From Antitrichia curtipendula (lineage: Eukaryota; Streptophyta; Bryopsida; Hypnales; Leucodontaceae), in assembly GCA_951230915.1 (NCBI GenBank), contig OX579636.1, positions 41,481,912 through 41,545,911 on the forward strand: a stretch of DNA of 64,000 bases. The letters run 5' to 3'. A model generated the notes under the pieces. The model saw only the letters and a program-made list of their open reading frames with translations. It was not told the origin of the DNA and made no database searches. Position 1 is the stretch's first letter. Every line of letters starts with the position of its first letter. Shown here piece by piece: positions 1 through 10,196 of this stretch. The position numbers and the translations under genes were made by a program.

Positions 1-145
1 AACCATCCCACGTAGAGTTTTGCTTAGAATGAAAGTCTTTCCAACATGAGAACCCAGGGTTGAACCACCTAATATTTTGCATCATTGGAATGAAAATCGA
101 TGAGAGGAAACTATAGAAAAAATGCATGTCCAAAATCCAAATGTG

Positions 146-418
146 GGTAGACTCAGTCGAGGGAGACGAGTCCTTCACGGACTGGCAAGAAAGACGCAGT
201 CATGCCTCGTGCTTTATAATAACTTCGTGAGGTACGATATCGCCACCCCACCCCCCTCTGCCCCTGTCCCCTGCCCCCTGCCCCCTGCCCCCTGCCCCCT
301 GCCCCCTTAAAGTACCTTTCGCCCCCTTCGCCCCCACCTGCACGGCAGTCACGACAATCACGGCACCACTTCCAATGCGCACAACAGAATGATGCTTGAA
401 GAGGCTTGAAGATTCTTG
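146..418 (+). repeat. Left arm of a large inverted repeat around S gene copy 1
   Basis: This block (starting near gactcagtcgag) reappears in reverse complement at about 2474-2741. Both arms share the run through the cgcccccacctgcacggcagtcac segment and the gatgcttgaagaggcttgaa end. The arms differ mainly by a C-rich microsatellite here and a triplicated 9-bp unit in the other arm. It lies upstream of the first small gene and resembles the upstream region of the other type-A copies. Confidence 0.8.
246..306 (+). repeat. C-rich microsatellite (ctgcccc)n
   Basis: About seven to eight near-tandem ctgcccc units. The expansion is absent from the inverted copy of this arm near 2.6 kb. The short Pro/Gly-rich reading frames over it are artefacts of the repeat. 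Confidence 0.85.
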
Positions 419-501
419 AACTCCAAGCCATCCTAGATTCCTAGTCAAGCAACTGCCTTGACCCACACGAATGTCACGGCACACTCTCTAACCCACCCCT
501 C

Positions 502-508
502 TATAAGA
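502..508 (+). promoter_or_regulatory. TATA box of S gene copy 1 (type A)
   Basis: A tataaga box in the context ctataagaac, which is shared with the type-A copies at 8329 and 34343. It lies about 190 bases before the ATG, leaving room for a 5' UTR of about 160 bases. Confidence 0.6.
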
Positions 509-695
509 ACCTACTGGCGGCGACATTCTCTGCAGATTTCACCACACGACTTCAATCTCCGTCTCTCACGATCCAAAGCGATCTGCTCTACTTGAACTTT
601 CGCTTGATCATTCTCTCAGCCAGCGAGCTCTCTAGCTAGCTTCATTTGGGGAGGGATTGCAGCTTGCAGGTGTTGAGGAGCGACTTGTCAGTGCA

Positions 696-896
696 ATGGC
701 AGCAGGACATCAAAACACCGTTGCTGGGAGGGGGAGGTGCCGGACGCAGAGGGCCGCACCCAGAAGAGGCCAAGTGAAGGCCGCCATCGCTCGCTCCATG
801 CTGCACTCCATCAGCTCGGTCGTCCTCAGAACGCGCTCGGTGGCGGGCTCTGTTTTGTCGCGCCGGTCGTCGTCGTTCTCGTGGTATAGCAGCTGA
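696..896 (+). CDS. Small Arg/Ser-rich protein, family S copy 1 (diverged)
   Basis: A 66-residue basic protein beginning MAAGHQ. The ATG context gcaatggc is the same as in copies 3 and 5; the in-frame codons before it are not ATG, so this start is preferred. The core is RRGQVKAAIARSMLHS. The C-terminus is Ser/Arg-rich (SRRSSSFSWYSS) and could be a phosphorylation target, which is inference. It is the most diverged of six copies in the window, with changes concentrated after residue 45. I do not know the function. The core recalls short plant proteins with a PP(K/R)RGQ(I/V)K block, a similarity from memory that I have not checked. No signal peptide or membrane segment is seen. Its downstream region is unlike that of the other copies. 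Confidence 0.65.
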   Translation: MAAGHQNTVAGRGRCRTQRAAPRRGQVKAAIARSMLHSISSVVLRTRSVAGSVLSRRSSSFSWYSS

Positions 897-2473
897 TGTG
901 GGAGAAGGGACTGCATCTGGACGATGCTTCCTTCCAAGCCAATTTTTGCAGCAGCCCAATGGCAGCGAAGTATGCTCGCAGTGGGCCATTTGAGTGTGTC
1001 ACTATTTTTGTCCACACCATGGAGATCAAGAGCGTGAGTGTAGATATGTAATAACGAGTTGGAGCTGAAGAATTGACCGAGGACGCGCTTCGATGATGGC
1101 GGCCAGAGGGCCTTCGGAGAGGGCTCTGCTTTGAAGATGATAGTCTTCTGTGTGTTGCACTTCACCGTGCAACTTTTAAGAGAATGTCCTTTTTGATGTG
1201 TGGTTTCCACTCGAGTTGATCGAGTGTGGAACGCTCAAGCCTGTTGTAATCTCGTTACGCACACATCAGTTAATTGAAAATGTGACGTTGACGCACAATT
1301 CTGAGTACTTTCGAGAGATTTCACGTGTCCAAAATGTTATCACTTTTTGAGTATCTGGATTGATGAATTATGTAGTCCTTCTTTGCATCCAAAAGGCAGT
1401 GCTGGTACATATAAATCCACCTGTGCACCCTGTCATTGTAAAACTTATCTCGTACTGTGAATGTATGACGCCCGCTATCGATTCCAATGTCCCTTTCGAG
1501 GGGTTGATAGTGTTGGATTGAACTTGCAAGTTTGTGATTCTGTAGACTTCGATTATCTATTAGCAGGAATAGTGCTGAAGGCCGAAGGCTGCAAGCTTCA
1601 GCGCCACAATGTTGAAAAAGAGTAGAAGATACGTTTTAAACTTTTGTGTTTTGAGTTGTCAGCTGTATGAATCAATGAAGAAGATTGAAGATAATGCTGC
1701 AAAACTAATAAATGCTACATACTTGTCAAGCAACGAATTCCAATTTGTGGTTACAGATTTGCCAAGCACTAGCTCAGTTACAGATTGCCACGCACTAATT
1801 TCCATGTTGTGGAAATTAGTACAACACAGTGGATATTATAGCCCACACTAATTAAATATTTTACAGAGTGTATCTTTGTAAATTAGGGCGCCATGCAGAA
1901 ATCAGATCACTTCCAAAACATTTTCCGAGTTCTGGCACTGCTGCATTCGCCATGAAATTGATCATTGAATATTCTTTTTGATGAAACCGCTTTTCACAAC
2001 ATTTCTGTGAGGTCAAGGACTGCCAGAACTATCAAATTAATTCTCATCAAGTTCCTAAGAATTGAACGAATTGATAAAGGACCTCCACCAGGATATTTTG
2101 CTAGATTTTAGGAGAGAATTCCACGTTCCAGTTGGGAAAAGACGGCATCATGTAATCCAGTTATCCCGACCAGCAAGCTAGCTTGTCGTATCACGGATGT
2201 AGAAATCTTGCAGATAATTTCAGGCTGAAGCGTCATGTGATGCATGTGCGGATAAGTTAGGAGGAATCGACCTGTTAGAGGTCAATTCGGCAGTCACAGC
2301 TTTGAACGTCTACAGTCAAAGAGGACTATGGAGGAACCCGAGCATAAGCTAGCTTAGTTCTACAAGTGGTTTCAGCTGAAATGGCCACGTGACCTAATTA
2401 CAATAATCAACTGCAACACCAAAAAGTAGAAAAGTAGCTCAAACTGCAACACCTGCCAGCACCAATTGCAAGC
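897..2473. other. Region after S gene copy 1, no recognised gene
   Basis: Probable 3' UTR followed by non-coding DNA. An 80-codon frame at 1609-1851 has no recognisable motif and I do not call it. A perfect 11-bp-arm hairpin sits at 1794-1820. Confidence 0.5.
1794..1820. repeat. Hairpin, 11-bp perfect arms
   Basis: actaatttcca, a 5-base loop (tgttg), then the exact reverse complement tggaaattagt. There is no T-run after it. Possibly a short remnant of a palindromic element. Confidence 0.7.
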
Positions 2474-2741
2474 ATCATTCAAGCCTCATTCAAGCCTCAA
2501 GCATCATTTCAAGCCTCTTCAAGCATCATTCTGTTGTGCCCATTGGAAGTGGTGCCGTGACTGCCGTGACTGCCGTGACTGCCGTGCAGGTGGGGGCGAA
2601 GGGGGCGAAAGGGGACAGGGTACTTCAGGGAGGGGGCGGGGGCGATGTCGTACGTCACGAAGTTATGAAAGCACGAGTCATGAGTGCGTCTTTCTTGACA
2701 GTCCGTGATGGACCCGTCTCTCTCGACTGAGTCCAACCAGA
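2474..2741 (-). repeat. Right arm of the inverted repeat around S gene copy 1
   Basis: Reverse complement of 146-418, with an estimated 85-90 percent identity by eye. It carries three tandem copies of the 9-base unit gccgtgact (about 2558-2585) and lacks the C-rich microsatellite. The arm stops before the TATA segment, so this is a duplicated upstream region and not a whole gene. Confidence 0.8.
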
Positions 2742-3130
2742 AGCAATGGGCGGTATTCGTTACTGTACGTAAAACAGTTTATCCTACGTGAAGGTCAGAT
2801 TCGGCAGAAAATTCGGCAGAAACTAAGTCATTTCTGTAAAAAAAGTGCCACGTGTCATTTGTGTATGGTGTTAGGGCATGGACCCGTGAGAATCTGACTT
2901 GGAAATTCAATTTCAGTAGTTAAGTGTTGAATCAGACCTTCATGTACGGTATATTCGTTTGTCAACTCAGTCTTAGATTCAAAGTAGGCAATTATTGTTT
3001 TGCATGTGAAGTCCACAGAATAGGATTTTTGTAGACCATAGACAAACATCATATTTGTATAGGGCTTGTCTACAAATTTTTGAATATTACCTAAGTGGGG
3101 ATCAATGATATTCTTTTGTAGTTGAAACTA
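2742..3130. other. Gene-less stretch
   Basis: AT-rich DNA. I see no coding or repeat signal. Confidence 0.4.
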
Positions 3131-3485
3131 AACTAAAGGTGGTGAAATGCCCAAGGCCTTTTTGGAATTTGCTCTAAATTGAACAAAAAAAATACAATTT
3201 TATAAGTTTTATCAAATTTTTGTAATGGAATTGTATGAATTCAAACTATACATGTTAGAGACCATATAGGAAAATAATACACAACAATATCTTTTAATGC
3301 TAATATCTTCCAACCTGTAGGTTTAGACTTCATAAAAGTTTTATCACGTGATTTAAAACAAGTCAAGTACACGATCCTATGGTTAGATTCTAAAAAAGTT
3401 ATTTTTCTGTTTTTTGGGACAAATGAAGCAGAAATGGTAGTTTTTAGTGTTTTTTGACAGAAAAATGGCCTTGGGACTTTAGGGG
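3131..3485 (-). mobile_element. Probable short TTAA-type MITE (T4)
   Basis: The right end is clear: ...ggccttgggactttagggg followed by TTAA (3486-3489). This matches the ends of the TTAA elements at 6389 and 36310, and the next bases inside (tttttctgtc, aaaaacac, accatttct) follow the same family order. The left end is decayed: cccaaggcc recurs near 3150 in inverted orientation, but the TTAA is not preserved. No coding capacity. Confidence 0.5.
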
Positions 3486-3489
3486 TTAA

Positions 3490-4185
3490 GCAAAAATCTA
3501 TATGCAACAATTTTGCGGAAAAAAAAGAAGTCACAATTAGGTGTAGGTATCTCAGCCAAATTTTAGAGAACTTTTGATGAAGATGTGTTGAGAATTTCCA
3601 GATACTTTATTGTAGGCACCGAAAAAACAAAAACACTATGCAAAATTTGCCATAATTGGCAACCAAATTCTCCCAGCCCCCCCCTATCTTTTAATTTTTT
3701 GTGCCATCTGATGGAAATCTTTATGTGTGTTGGGTGTGCATGTAAGGCTTCACTCAGACCCCCCGCCCGAATTCTTCTGCTTGGCAGATATTGAGGTGAA
3801 CTTGCTTCAGAAGTTGCAGTGAACATCATCCGGCGTCAGCATGGATATCATGTATGAAAATAATAATTATTCAGCATTTCAGATGGTCAGAAAGGAATAT
3901 CTCGGCGGTAAAACCAACAAGAATCTGAAATCTGACGGAGGTGGTCATCACAGACAGATTCCGCCGCTAGATGCTCTCCCCACCAATCAGGACAACACCC
4001 AAAATACCGCCAGCCATACGAATGCCAGGGTGACGGAGTCCAAGGGGGTGGCAGGTGGGCCAGCTGATGACGGAGCGAAGGCGTCAACGAAGGAGCCCCT
4101 CGCATAGAATATACGAAGCTTGCAGCTCAAGGACTGATGAAGACCACGACCACTCTTGGAGAAGACGTCTCGTGAGCTTCACCAG
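3490..4185. other. Upstream region of S gene copy 2
   Basis: From about 3840 this is the type-B upstream block (catttcagatggtcag, then gacggaggtggtcatcacag, then gagggtgacggagtccaagg), also present before copies 4 and 6. It provides an uninterrupted version of the site where the CACTA element sits at 12905. Two short frames here (3585-3794, 3841-4107) look like chance. Confidence 0.55.
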
Positions 4186-4192
4186 TATAAAT
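4186..4192 (+). promoter_or_regulatory. TATA box of S gene copy 2 (type B)
   Basis: tataaat in caccagtataaatctat, identical in context to 20042 and 43549. It lies about 190 bases before the ATG. Confidence 0.65.
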
Positions 4193-4377
4193 CTATCGCT
4201 GGCGGTACCCAAATTCAATCACAGCAATTCTGCATTCCTGCTCTGAGTTTGATTCGAGTTTGCTTTGAGTTTGCTCTGAGTTTTCTGGCCTTTGAGTGAC
4301 ACTGTTGTGGCATTCTTGCTCATTCCACCCATCTCGCTGTATTCGTCGATTGCAGCCTGTAGAGATTATTGTTCAAG

Positions 4378-4569
4378 ATGGCAGCTCACCACGCAGTATG
4401 CAGCAGCGCCATGGCCAGGCCGCGAAGGGCCACGCCCAGGCGAGGTCAAGTGAAGGCCGCCATCGCTCGCAGCTTGCTGCACTCGCTTTCCTCTGTGGTG
4501 CACGGGGCCCGTTCCGCCGTGTCTGGCCAGTCGCTTCGGCGCTCGTTTTCGTGGAGCAGCAGCAATTGA
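4378..4569 (+). CDS. Small Arg/Ser-rich protein, family S copy 2 (type B)
   Basis: 63 residues. The start is the ATG in gttcaagatggcagc; the TTG three codons earlier is not a plant start. The order is MAAHHAVC, then MARPRRATPRRGQVK, then AAIARSLLHSLSSVV, then a Ser/Arg tail ending RRSFSWSSSN. It shares the central core with all six copies but has the type-B N-terminus (AAHHAVCSSAMA) instead of AAGHQ. Function unknown. The protein is strongly basic with no membrane segment. The reading frame is intact and differs from copies 4 and 6 only by scattered substitutions, so it is probably expressed. It stands alone, with no PRISE gene in the preceding 4 kb. Confidence 0.7.
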   Translation: MAAHHAVCSSAMARPRRATPRRGQVKAAIARSLLHSLSSVVHGARSAVSGQSLRRSFSWSSSN

Positions 4570-5880
4570 GTGACTTACGACGTGCTTCTGTCGCTCTTCT
4601 CTGCGAAAAATGGCGATGATGTTGCCGGTGCTGGTGTCGAGTACTCGCAATTGTAAATATCGCGACTCTGCTTCTTTAATGTCCTCCCGATTTTCAGAGC
4701 GCTCGGCTATGGCCGAATGTGTAGCTCGAAGACCTTGGAAGCTGGCTTTCGCCGGGCAAGCATTGCTTCGGCAGGGGACCGTCGAGAGGTACAAGAGTTT
4801 CTGTTTGGAGTCTCCACTCGACTGCTTGGACGTGGCTCTGTGTCATGGTGTCGGATGAGCTGCGCGGATGTTAATGTTACTTGCACGCCATGGCTGCATT
4901 GCTGCCGTAGAGAAAAGGAATCCTATTTCGGGAGACTTGACTAGGAAGCAGAGACCTGAGGAAGAATTATTTTGCGTAGTAGAAAGACAGCAATCCAATG
5001 ATAGAGCCTGGAGGCATCTGGAGGAGGCCTCTGGATGCGCAAATGTTCCCGATCTGCACTGTGTGCGGTCCGATTTTTTTCCCATTGCAACCCTGATTGA
5101 ATGAGAATTTGATTTCTCTGTTGACTACATTTTCGTCTTGTCTCCCCTGAATTTGTTGCTTTCCGAGCGAAATCCTGACAGTGAATGAGTTTGCTCGCAT
5201 CAATTTGCTTACTGGCCATTTGAAATTTAAGGTGGAAGTGCTGTTTTCCATTGCTTGGTGTGTTCTATTTCGTCGTGTTTGGGCTCGAATATGTATGGTG
5301 TTTGCACAAACTATCAACACTTTTTGTAAAATCGTCACTTCTTAGTACTGTTCGACATTTTGTTCCTTCAGTATGTCAAAACACTAGTAGATAGGACGAT
5401 TTTGCTAACATTCTTGATAATGGACGCACATGCCTCACCAGTTTGTAATGTTGTACCCATTACGACACTACTTGAAGGAGAGACTCGTTTTACACCATTG
5501 CTTATGAGACTTTGCTTCCCGAATTCAGGGGCATTCTTAGATCGTTGCTACTGAATCCTGACTGATAAGCAATGTGCTATGTCTCGATCTGCGTGCTGAC
5601 AATCTATGTTTAAAATGCTGTTTCCTTTGCTTCCCAATGTTCTGTTGGGACGAAATGGCGGTGATTGTGCCCAGGAATACAGGTTTTTTCACTCACGAAT
5701 GTGTTGGAATGTGTGAATCCATAAGGTGATGAGCGCACCATTGCACAACATCGAGAGTGTATTTCGATTTTTTGTTTTGTGGAGGTAGACAATGTAGACT
5801 GTAAAACATTCTTTGTCATTATGCGGTGCAAATGAGATGATTTGGTGTGTTCGCTAGCTGCGTGGTCCAAATGATGATTT
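4570..5880 (+). other. Conserved downstream block of S gene copy 2
   Basis: About 530 bases after the stop are strongly conserved in copies 2 to 6, including a second reading frame (here 4868-5104) that stays open in all five, with the core QSNDRAWRHLEEASG. It may be 3' UTR or a second short ORF. Further on lies AT-rich DNA. Confidence 0.5.
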
Positions 5881-6384
5881 TTTTTTGTTAAGAATGTTAG
5901 CCTACTCAAGTGAAAATCAATCGAGGTTGTTTTGTAATTTTTTGGTACTCCCACAATATTCTATGAATTTTCAAAGTTGAAAGCATAGGGGCTTTATCCA
6001 TGTTCCCTAAACTCCCTTGAGATTGACATCCTTGAAGCTCGAAATGCTCAATTCCCATTGGTTGTCTTTGAGAACTCTTCAACTCCCATTAAATGCTCCC
6101 ACAACATTCTATGCCTCCTAGACTCCCTTGAGACGGATATTCTTGAAGTACAAAATGCTCAATTGCCATTCATTGCCTTTGAGAACTCTTCAACTCCCAT
6201 CAGTTGATTTTGAAATGGCTTTGTGGTTGTTTTTGGTAAAGATAGGTGGCTATTCAAGGCTAAAATAAAGATGGCGAAATTAGAGGTGGCGTTTCTTTGT
6301 ACTTCTACCTTATCATCATAAAGGATTGCACTAAAGGATGTGTCATGACAAAATCGTGATTAGAATGGTGTTTTTGACCATTCA
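5881..6384. repeat. Start of segmental duplication, unit 1
   Basis: From about 5881 the sequence matches 33118 onward (gttaagaatgttagcctac, then ttcaaagttgaaagcatagg, then tggtaaagataggtggc). This is the left flank of the duplicated unit that carries a type-A S gene. No gene is seen. Confidence 0.7.
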
Positions 6385-6388
6385 TTAA

Positions 6389-7163
6389 CCCCTGAAGGTC
6401 AAGACTATGTTCTCATCAAAAACACTCCAAAAGTGTCATTTCTAGTACAAGTATCCAATTTTTGAAAAGAAACATTTTTAGACACATATAACCATAGGAT
6501 CTTGTAGTACGTTGGTTTGAGAAGATGTGAAAAAAATATTCAGAAATTTTCACCGTGTGGATTACAGGATATTAACATGTGAATTGACAAAAATCCTTTT
6601 TTTGTCCCTGTGAAAAAACGGGCAGCTGCACTTCACAAGGTCACATTTGTATGAAAAAATGTCCAAAATGGTGGTCACTCTTTGGACTCATTCTTCAAAG
6701 CAAGTTAGCTACAATCTTGAAACTTTTTAGATCATTTGGAATTGTACAACATATAGGAAAAAAATAGTAAGTAGAAAGAAGTAGATAATGATTCAAAATA
6801 CTAAATTGTTAACCAGTTATTTATTAAATTAAAAAATGACAATTCCGATGATTGTAATGTTGTAATAAACAATATACAACTAGTTTTCTTATTTTTTTTC
6901 AGAAATATTGAAAAGTGAGTTAAAGAAATGACTTCAAACTTTATTTTAGAATAGAGACTTCATAAATACCCGTAAACTATCCACAACTAAAACTCCTCAT
7001 AACTTTTAACTCACTGATTAAAATGGAATGATTCAAAACTTTCCATTTTTATAGAATTCTAAAGAAAAATAAATTAAAATTATTATTTTTTAAACAATTA
7101 AATGTTAAATAATTTTTTGGGTTGCCTGGGTTGCCCTAAAAATACACTTTGGTACTTTAGGGA
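6389..7163. mobile_element. TTAA-flanked non-autonomous element T1 (piggyBac-like ends)
   Basis: 775 bases bounded by TTAA on both sides (6385-6388 and 7164-7167). The ends are inverted: CCCCTGAAGGTC at the left and, read inward from the right, TCCCTAAAGTACC. The paralogous unit at about 33522 has a single uninterrupted TTAA (cttcattaatagtg), so insertion with TTAA duplication is directly visible. AT-rich, no long frame. The piggyBac assignment rests on the TTAA target and CCC-type ends; Kolobok elements also use TTAA. Confidence 0.8.
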
Positions 7164-7167
7164 TTAA

Positions 7168-7744
7168 TGACAATATCATTTTCATATAATCACAAACATA
7201 TCATTACAACCATGTAAATTTCTTATTCAAGTAGTCATGAATGGTCATATGATCCACCATGCACAAAAAAATTACATTTCTTGATCTTCTTAATCTTCAA
7301 AGCTCTCATTGGCTGAAAATTTGCTCTCATGGGCTCATGGCTTCTATTCTAAAGACCTTACTACACCTCACAAATTGCATAATTGGCACATTAGTGCAAG
7401 TTAGTGTTATAATGCAAAGCACCCTACTTGAATGAACTTCTATACATCCCTATCCTATGCTACACACAAGGTCAAGAAAATGAGAAGAAGAGAAACTACA
7501 CTACTAATGAAACTTAGTGGTTACCCCACAAATTGATTTGGACTAAATGCTATAAGTTCTTACTTTTGATGAAGATTTGTAACAAGAGCACAAATATCTA
7601 TACTATTCAAATGGAGGGAATATAGTTAGGAAAAAATATTCATCAAGAGTAAAAACTCATAGCATTTATAAAAACTTATAGCATTTAAAAATCAATGAGT
7701 TACCAGTGTCGTAAATTTCAGTGTTGTGAATTTCATTACCACTG
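7168..7744. repeat. Segmental duplication, unit 1, continued
   Basis: Matches 33530-34040 (cacaaacatatcattacaac, catgcacaaaaaa, gaaactacactac, gggaatatagttagg). Non-coding and AT-rich. Confidence 0.7.
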
Positions 7745-7746
7745 TA

Positions 7747-8018
7747 AGGTAGGCACCCCCAAAATGGCACCTGACCTTAAAGCGCCATCTACAGGTTGTG
7801 TACATTTCAAAAATCAGTTATGTACCTATTTGGATGGAGTGCTTTCAGAAACAAACTTTGACCCTTAATAACTTTTGCATACGATGTCCAAATGCCATGT
7901 TCTCTGGTGCGTTAGAACCTCCTTTCACTTGCCAACAAGAATATATGAGAATTTGACCAGTCTAATAGTAGTAACTAGGCTCAGTAGCAAAAAGTGGCGG
8001 TTTTGGGTGTACCCACCT
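7747..8018. mobile_element. 272-bp TA-flanked MITE
   Basis: The ends are inverted: AGGTAGGCACCCCCAAAA at the left and, read inward from the right, AGGTGGGTACACCCAAAA. They are flanked by TA (7745-7746, 8019-8020). The empty site is preserved at about 34036 (ccactgtagtgctgag). A diverged relative lies in intron 1 of the START-like gene near 52.7-52.9 kb. The TA target suggests Tc1/mariner mobilisation. Confidence 0.8.
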
Positions 8019-8288
8019 TAGTGCTGAGAAGTGAGAACAGTGCCAAGTGCCAACGTACGATATTCAGATTCCGGAACATGCATCTGAAGTTGCAAAAGTA
8101 TACCGCCAAATGATTCCAACTGTACGTGGGAGACAGAAAAAAGAAACGTGGCTGACGTACCCACCCTGCCCCCTTCGCCCTTCGCCCCCACCTTTGCATC
8201 GCCCCTCCCAAATGATGGACCACCTTGAACTCCAAGCCATCCAGACTCCGGAGTTCTGGACGCCCTTCCAGTCAAGCAACTGCCTTGA

Positions 8289-8335
8289 CCAATACAAATC
8301 CACCACCACATTCACTGCCCCTCATCTCTATAAGA
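8289..8335 (+). promoter_or_regulatory. CCAAT and TATA boxes of S gene copy 3 (type A)
   Basis: ccaat at 8289-8293 and tataaga at 8329-8335, spaced about 36 bases apart. Both are repeated in the same arrangement in copy 5. Confidence 0.6.
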
Positions 8336-8567
8336 ACAACCCAACTGACGGCCGGTAAACCCAATTCTGTCATTCTCCACCCGACTCTTCAGCGCACCAC
8401 ATCTCCTCTCTCGCAATTCAAGCGATCTGCTCTACTTTGAGTCTGTTTTGTGATCTGAAGTTCGCTCAACCAGTCAGTGTTTCTTGATCATTCTCCAGAA
8501 CCAGCGAGCTCTCTCTTTGTTTGTGGCGTGATTGCAGCTTGTAGGTGTTGTGGAGAGGCATATTGCA

Positions 8568-8765
8568 ATGGCAGCAGGACATCAAGGCAGTGTTGCTGGG
8601 AGGGGGATGGTCTGTGCGCGGAGGGCCGCACCCAGGCGAGGTCAAGTGAAGGCCGCCATCGCTCGCAGCTTGCTGCACTCGCTTTCCTCTGTGGTGCTTG
8701 GGGCCCGCTCCGCCGTGTCTGACCAGTCGCTTCGGCGCTCGTTTTCGTGGAGCAGCAGCAATTGA
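8568..8765 (+). CDS. Small Arg/Ser-rich protein, family S copy 3 (type A)
   Basis: 65 residues: MAAGHQGSVAGRG, then RRAAPRRGQVKAAIARS, LLHSLSSVV, and a tail ending RRSFSWSSSN. The ATG in gcaatggcagcagg is chosen because the upstream in-frame codon is TTG. It differs from copy 5 at only a few residues, all in the second half. It sits 5' of PRISE copy 1, on the opposite strand and converging with it. Function unknown; basic and soluble. An intact frame in all six copies argues for a real gene. Confidence 0.7.
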   Translation: MAAGHQGSVAGRGMVCARRAAPRRGQVKAAIARSLLHSLSSVVLGARSAVSDQSLRRSFSWSSSN

Positions 8766-10196
8766 GTGACTTACGACGTGCTTCTGTCGCTCTGCTCTGC
8801 GAAAAATGGCGATGATGTTGGCGCTGCTGGTGTCGAGTACTCACAAATGTAAATATCGCGACTCTGCTTCTTGAATGGCCTCCCGATTTGCCGAGCGCTC
8901 GGCTATGGCCGAATGTGTAGCTCGAAGACCTTGGAAGCTGGCATTTGCCGGGCAAGCATTACCTCGGCAGGGGATCGTCGAGATGCACAAGAGTTCCTGT
9001 TTGGAGCCTCCAATCGACTGCGTGGACGTGGCTCTGTGCCATGGTGTCGGATGAGTTGCGGGGAAGTTAATGTTGCTTGTACGCCATGGCTGCATTTCAG
9101 CCGTAGAGAAAAGGAATCCGATTTCGGGACGCTTCACTAAGAAGCAGAGATCTGAGGAAGAGTTAATTTGCGTATTAGAAAGACAGCAATCCAATGATAG
9201 AGCCTGGAGGCATCTGGAGGAGGCCTCTGGATGCGCAAATGTTCCCGATCTGCACTGCTGTGTGCGGTCCGACTTTTTGTCCCGTTGCAACCCTGATTGA
9301 ATGAGAATTTGATTTCGCTGTTGACTACATTTTCGTCTTGTCTCCCCTGAATTTGTTGCATTCACAGTGGAATCCTGACTATGAATGGGTGTGCTTGCAT
9401 CAATTTGCTTGCTTGCCACTCAATATTTAGCTGGAAGTGTTGTTCTCCATTGCTTGGTGCGTTCTGTTTCGGCGTGTTTGGGCTCGAATGTGTATGGCAT
9501 ATGCACCAATTATCAACAGAGTTTGTACTAGTACCTTCACAATCTACTGGTGTTTGAAATTTTGGTCCCTCGTACTGGCAACCACCAAAGATAGGACGGT
9601 TTTGCAAACACTATCCATAAAATGGATGCTCATACCATAGCTGTTTGTAATTTATTCTCATTGTATCACTACTTGAATTTTTCTCTATATTGACTTCTAC
9701 GACGTTTCTATTCAAGTTCAGGGGTATTCTTAGATCCTGAGGACTGAATCTTGATTCCTAAAAATCTTGATCTGGTTGCTGACATTTTTTGCTTAAAATA
9801 CTGGTTCCTTTTGTTGCCGAATGTTCTGTTATGAACAAAAAAAATAGGGATCCGGAGTGATTGGAGGTGGTTGCGCCAAGGCACACGACATTTTCCACTT
9901 GCGCTTATGTTCGATTTTGTCAAACCACCATTTATCACAGGTGATGAGCGCACCATTGCACAACAACAATGGTGTTTTTGCTTTTTCTTTCATTGTGGAG
10001 ACAATGTACATTTTAAATTTTATAAAGCATTCTTTGTCACTGCTATGCAGATGAAATGATTTGATCAACGCTCTACCCTGACTCTGAGAGTGTGTCGCTT
10101 GTCAATTCCTGGTGTGTTTACTGAATCTTGAGTCAGGGATGCTAGTGCTCTTTCTTAAGGTTACAAATTCACTACAAATGAATCACGTTTGGCATT
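8766..10196 (+). other. Conserved downstream block of S gene copy 3
   Basis: Contains the shared downstream frame (9070-9300) and the segment ttgtatcactacttgaattt at about 9662, which is the empty version of the target hit by the 4.3-kb element at 35672. From about 9.7 kb the DNA matches 39.94 and 44.85 kb. No other gene. Confidence 0.55.

Noticed and set aside
153..484. Gly-rich minus-strand frames at the left edge
   Set aside because: They translate the C-rich microsatellite and the duplicated upstream arm. No domain.
8532..8567. Longer N-terminus of S gene copies 1, 3 and 5
   Set aside because: The longer frames begin at TTG or another non-ATG codon. The first ATG in good context is used.
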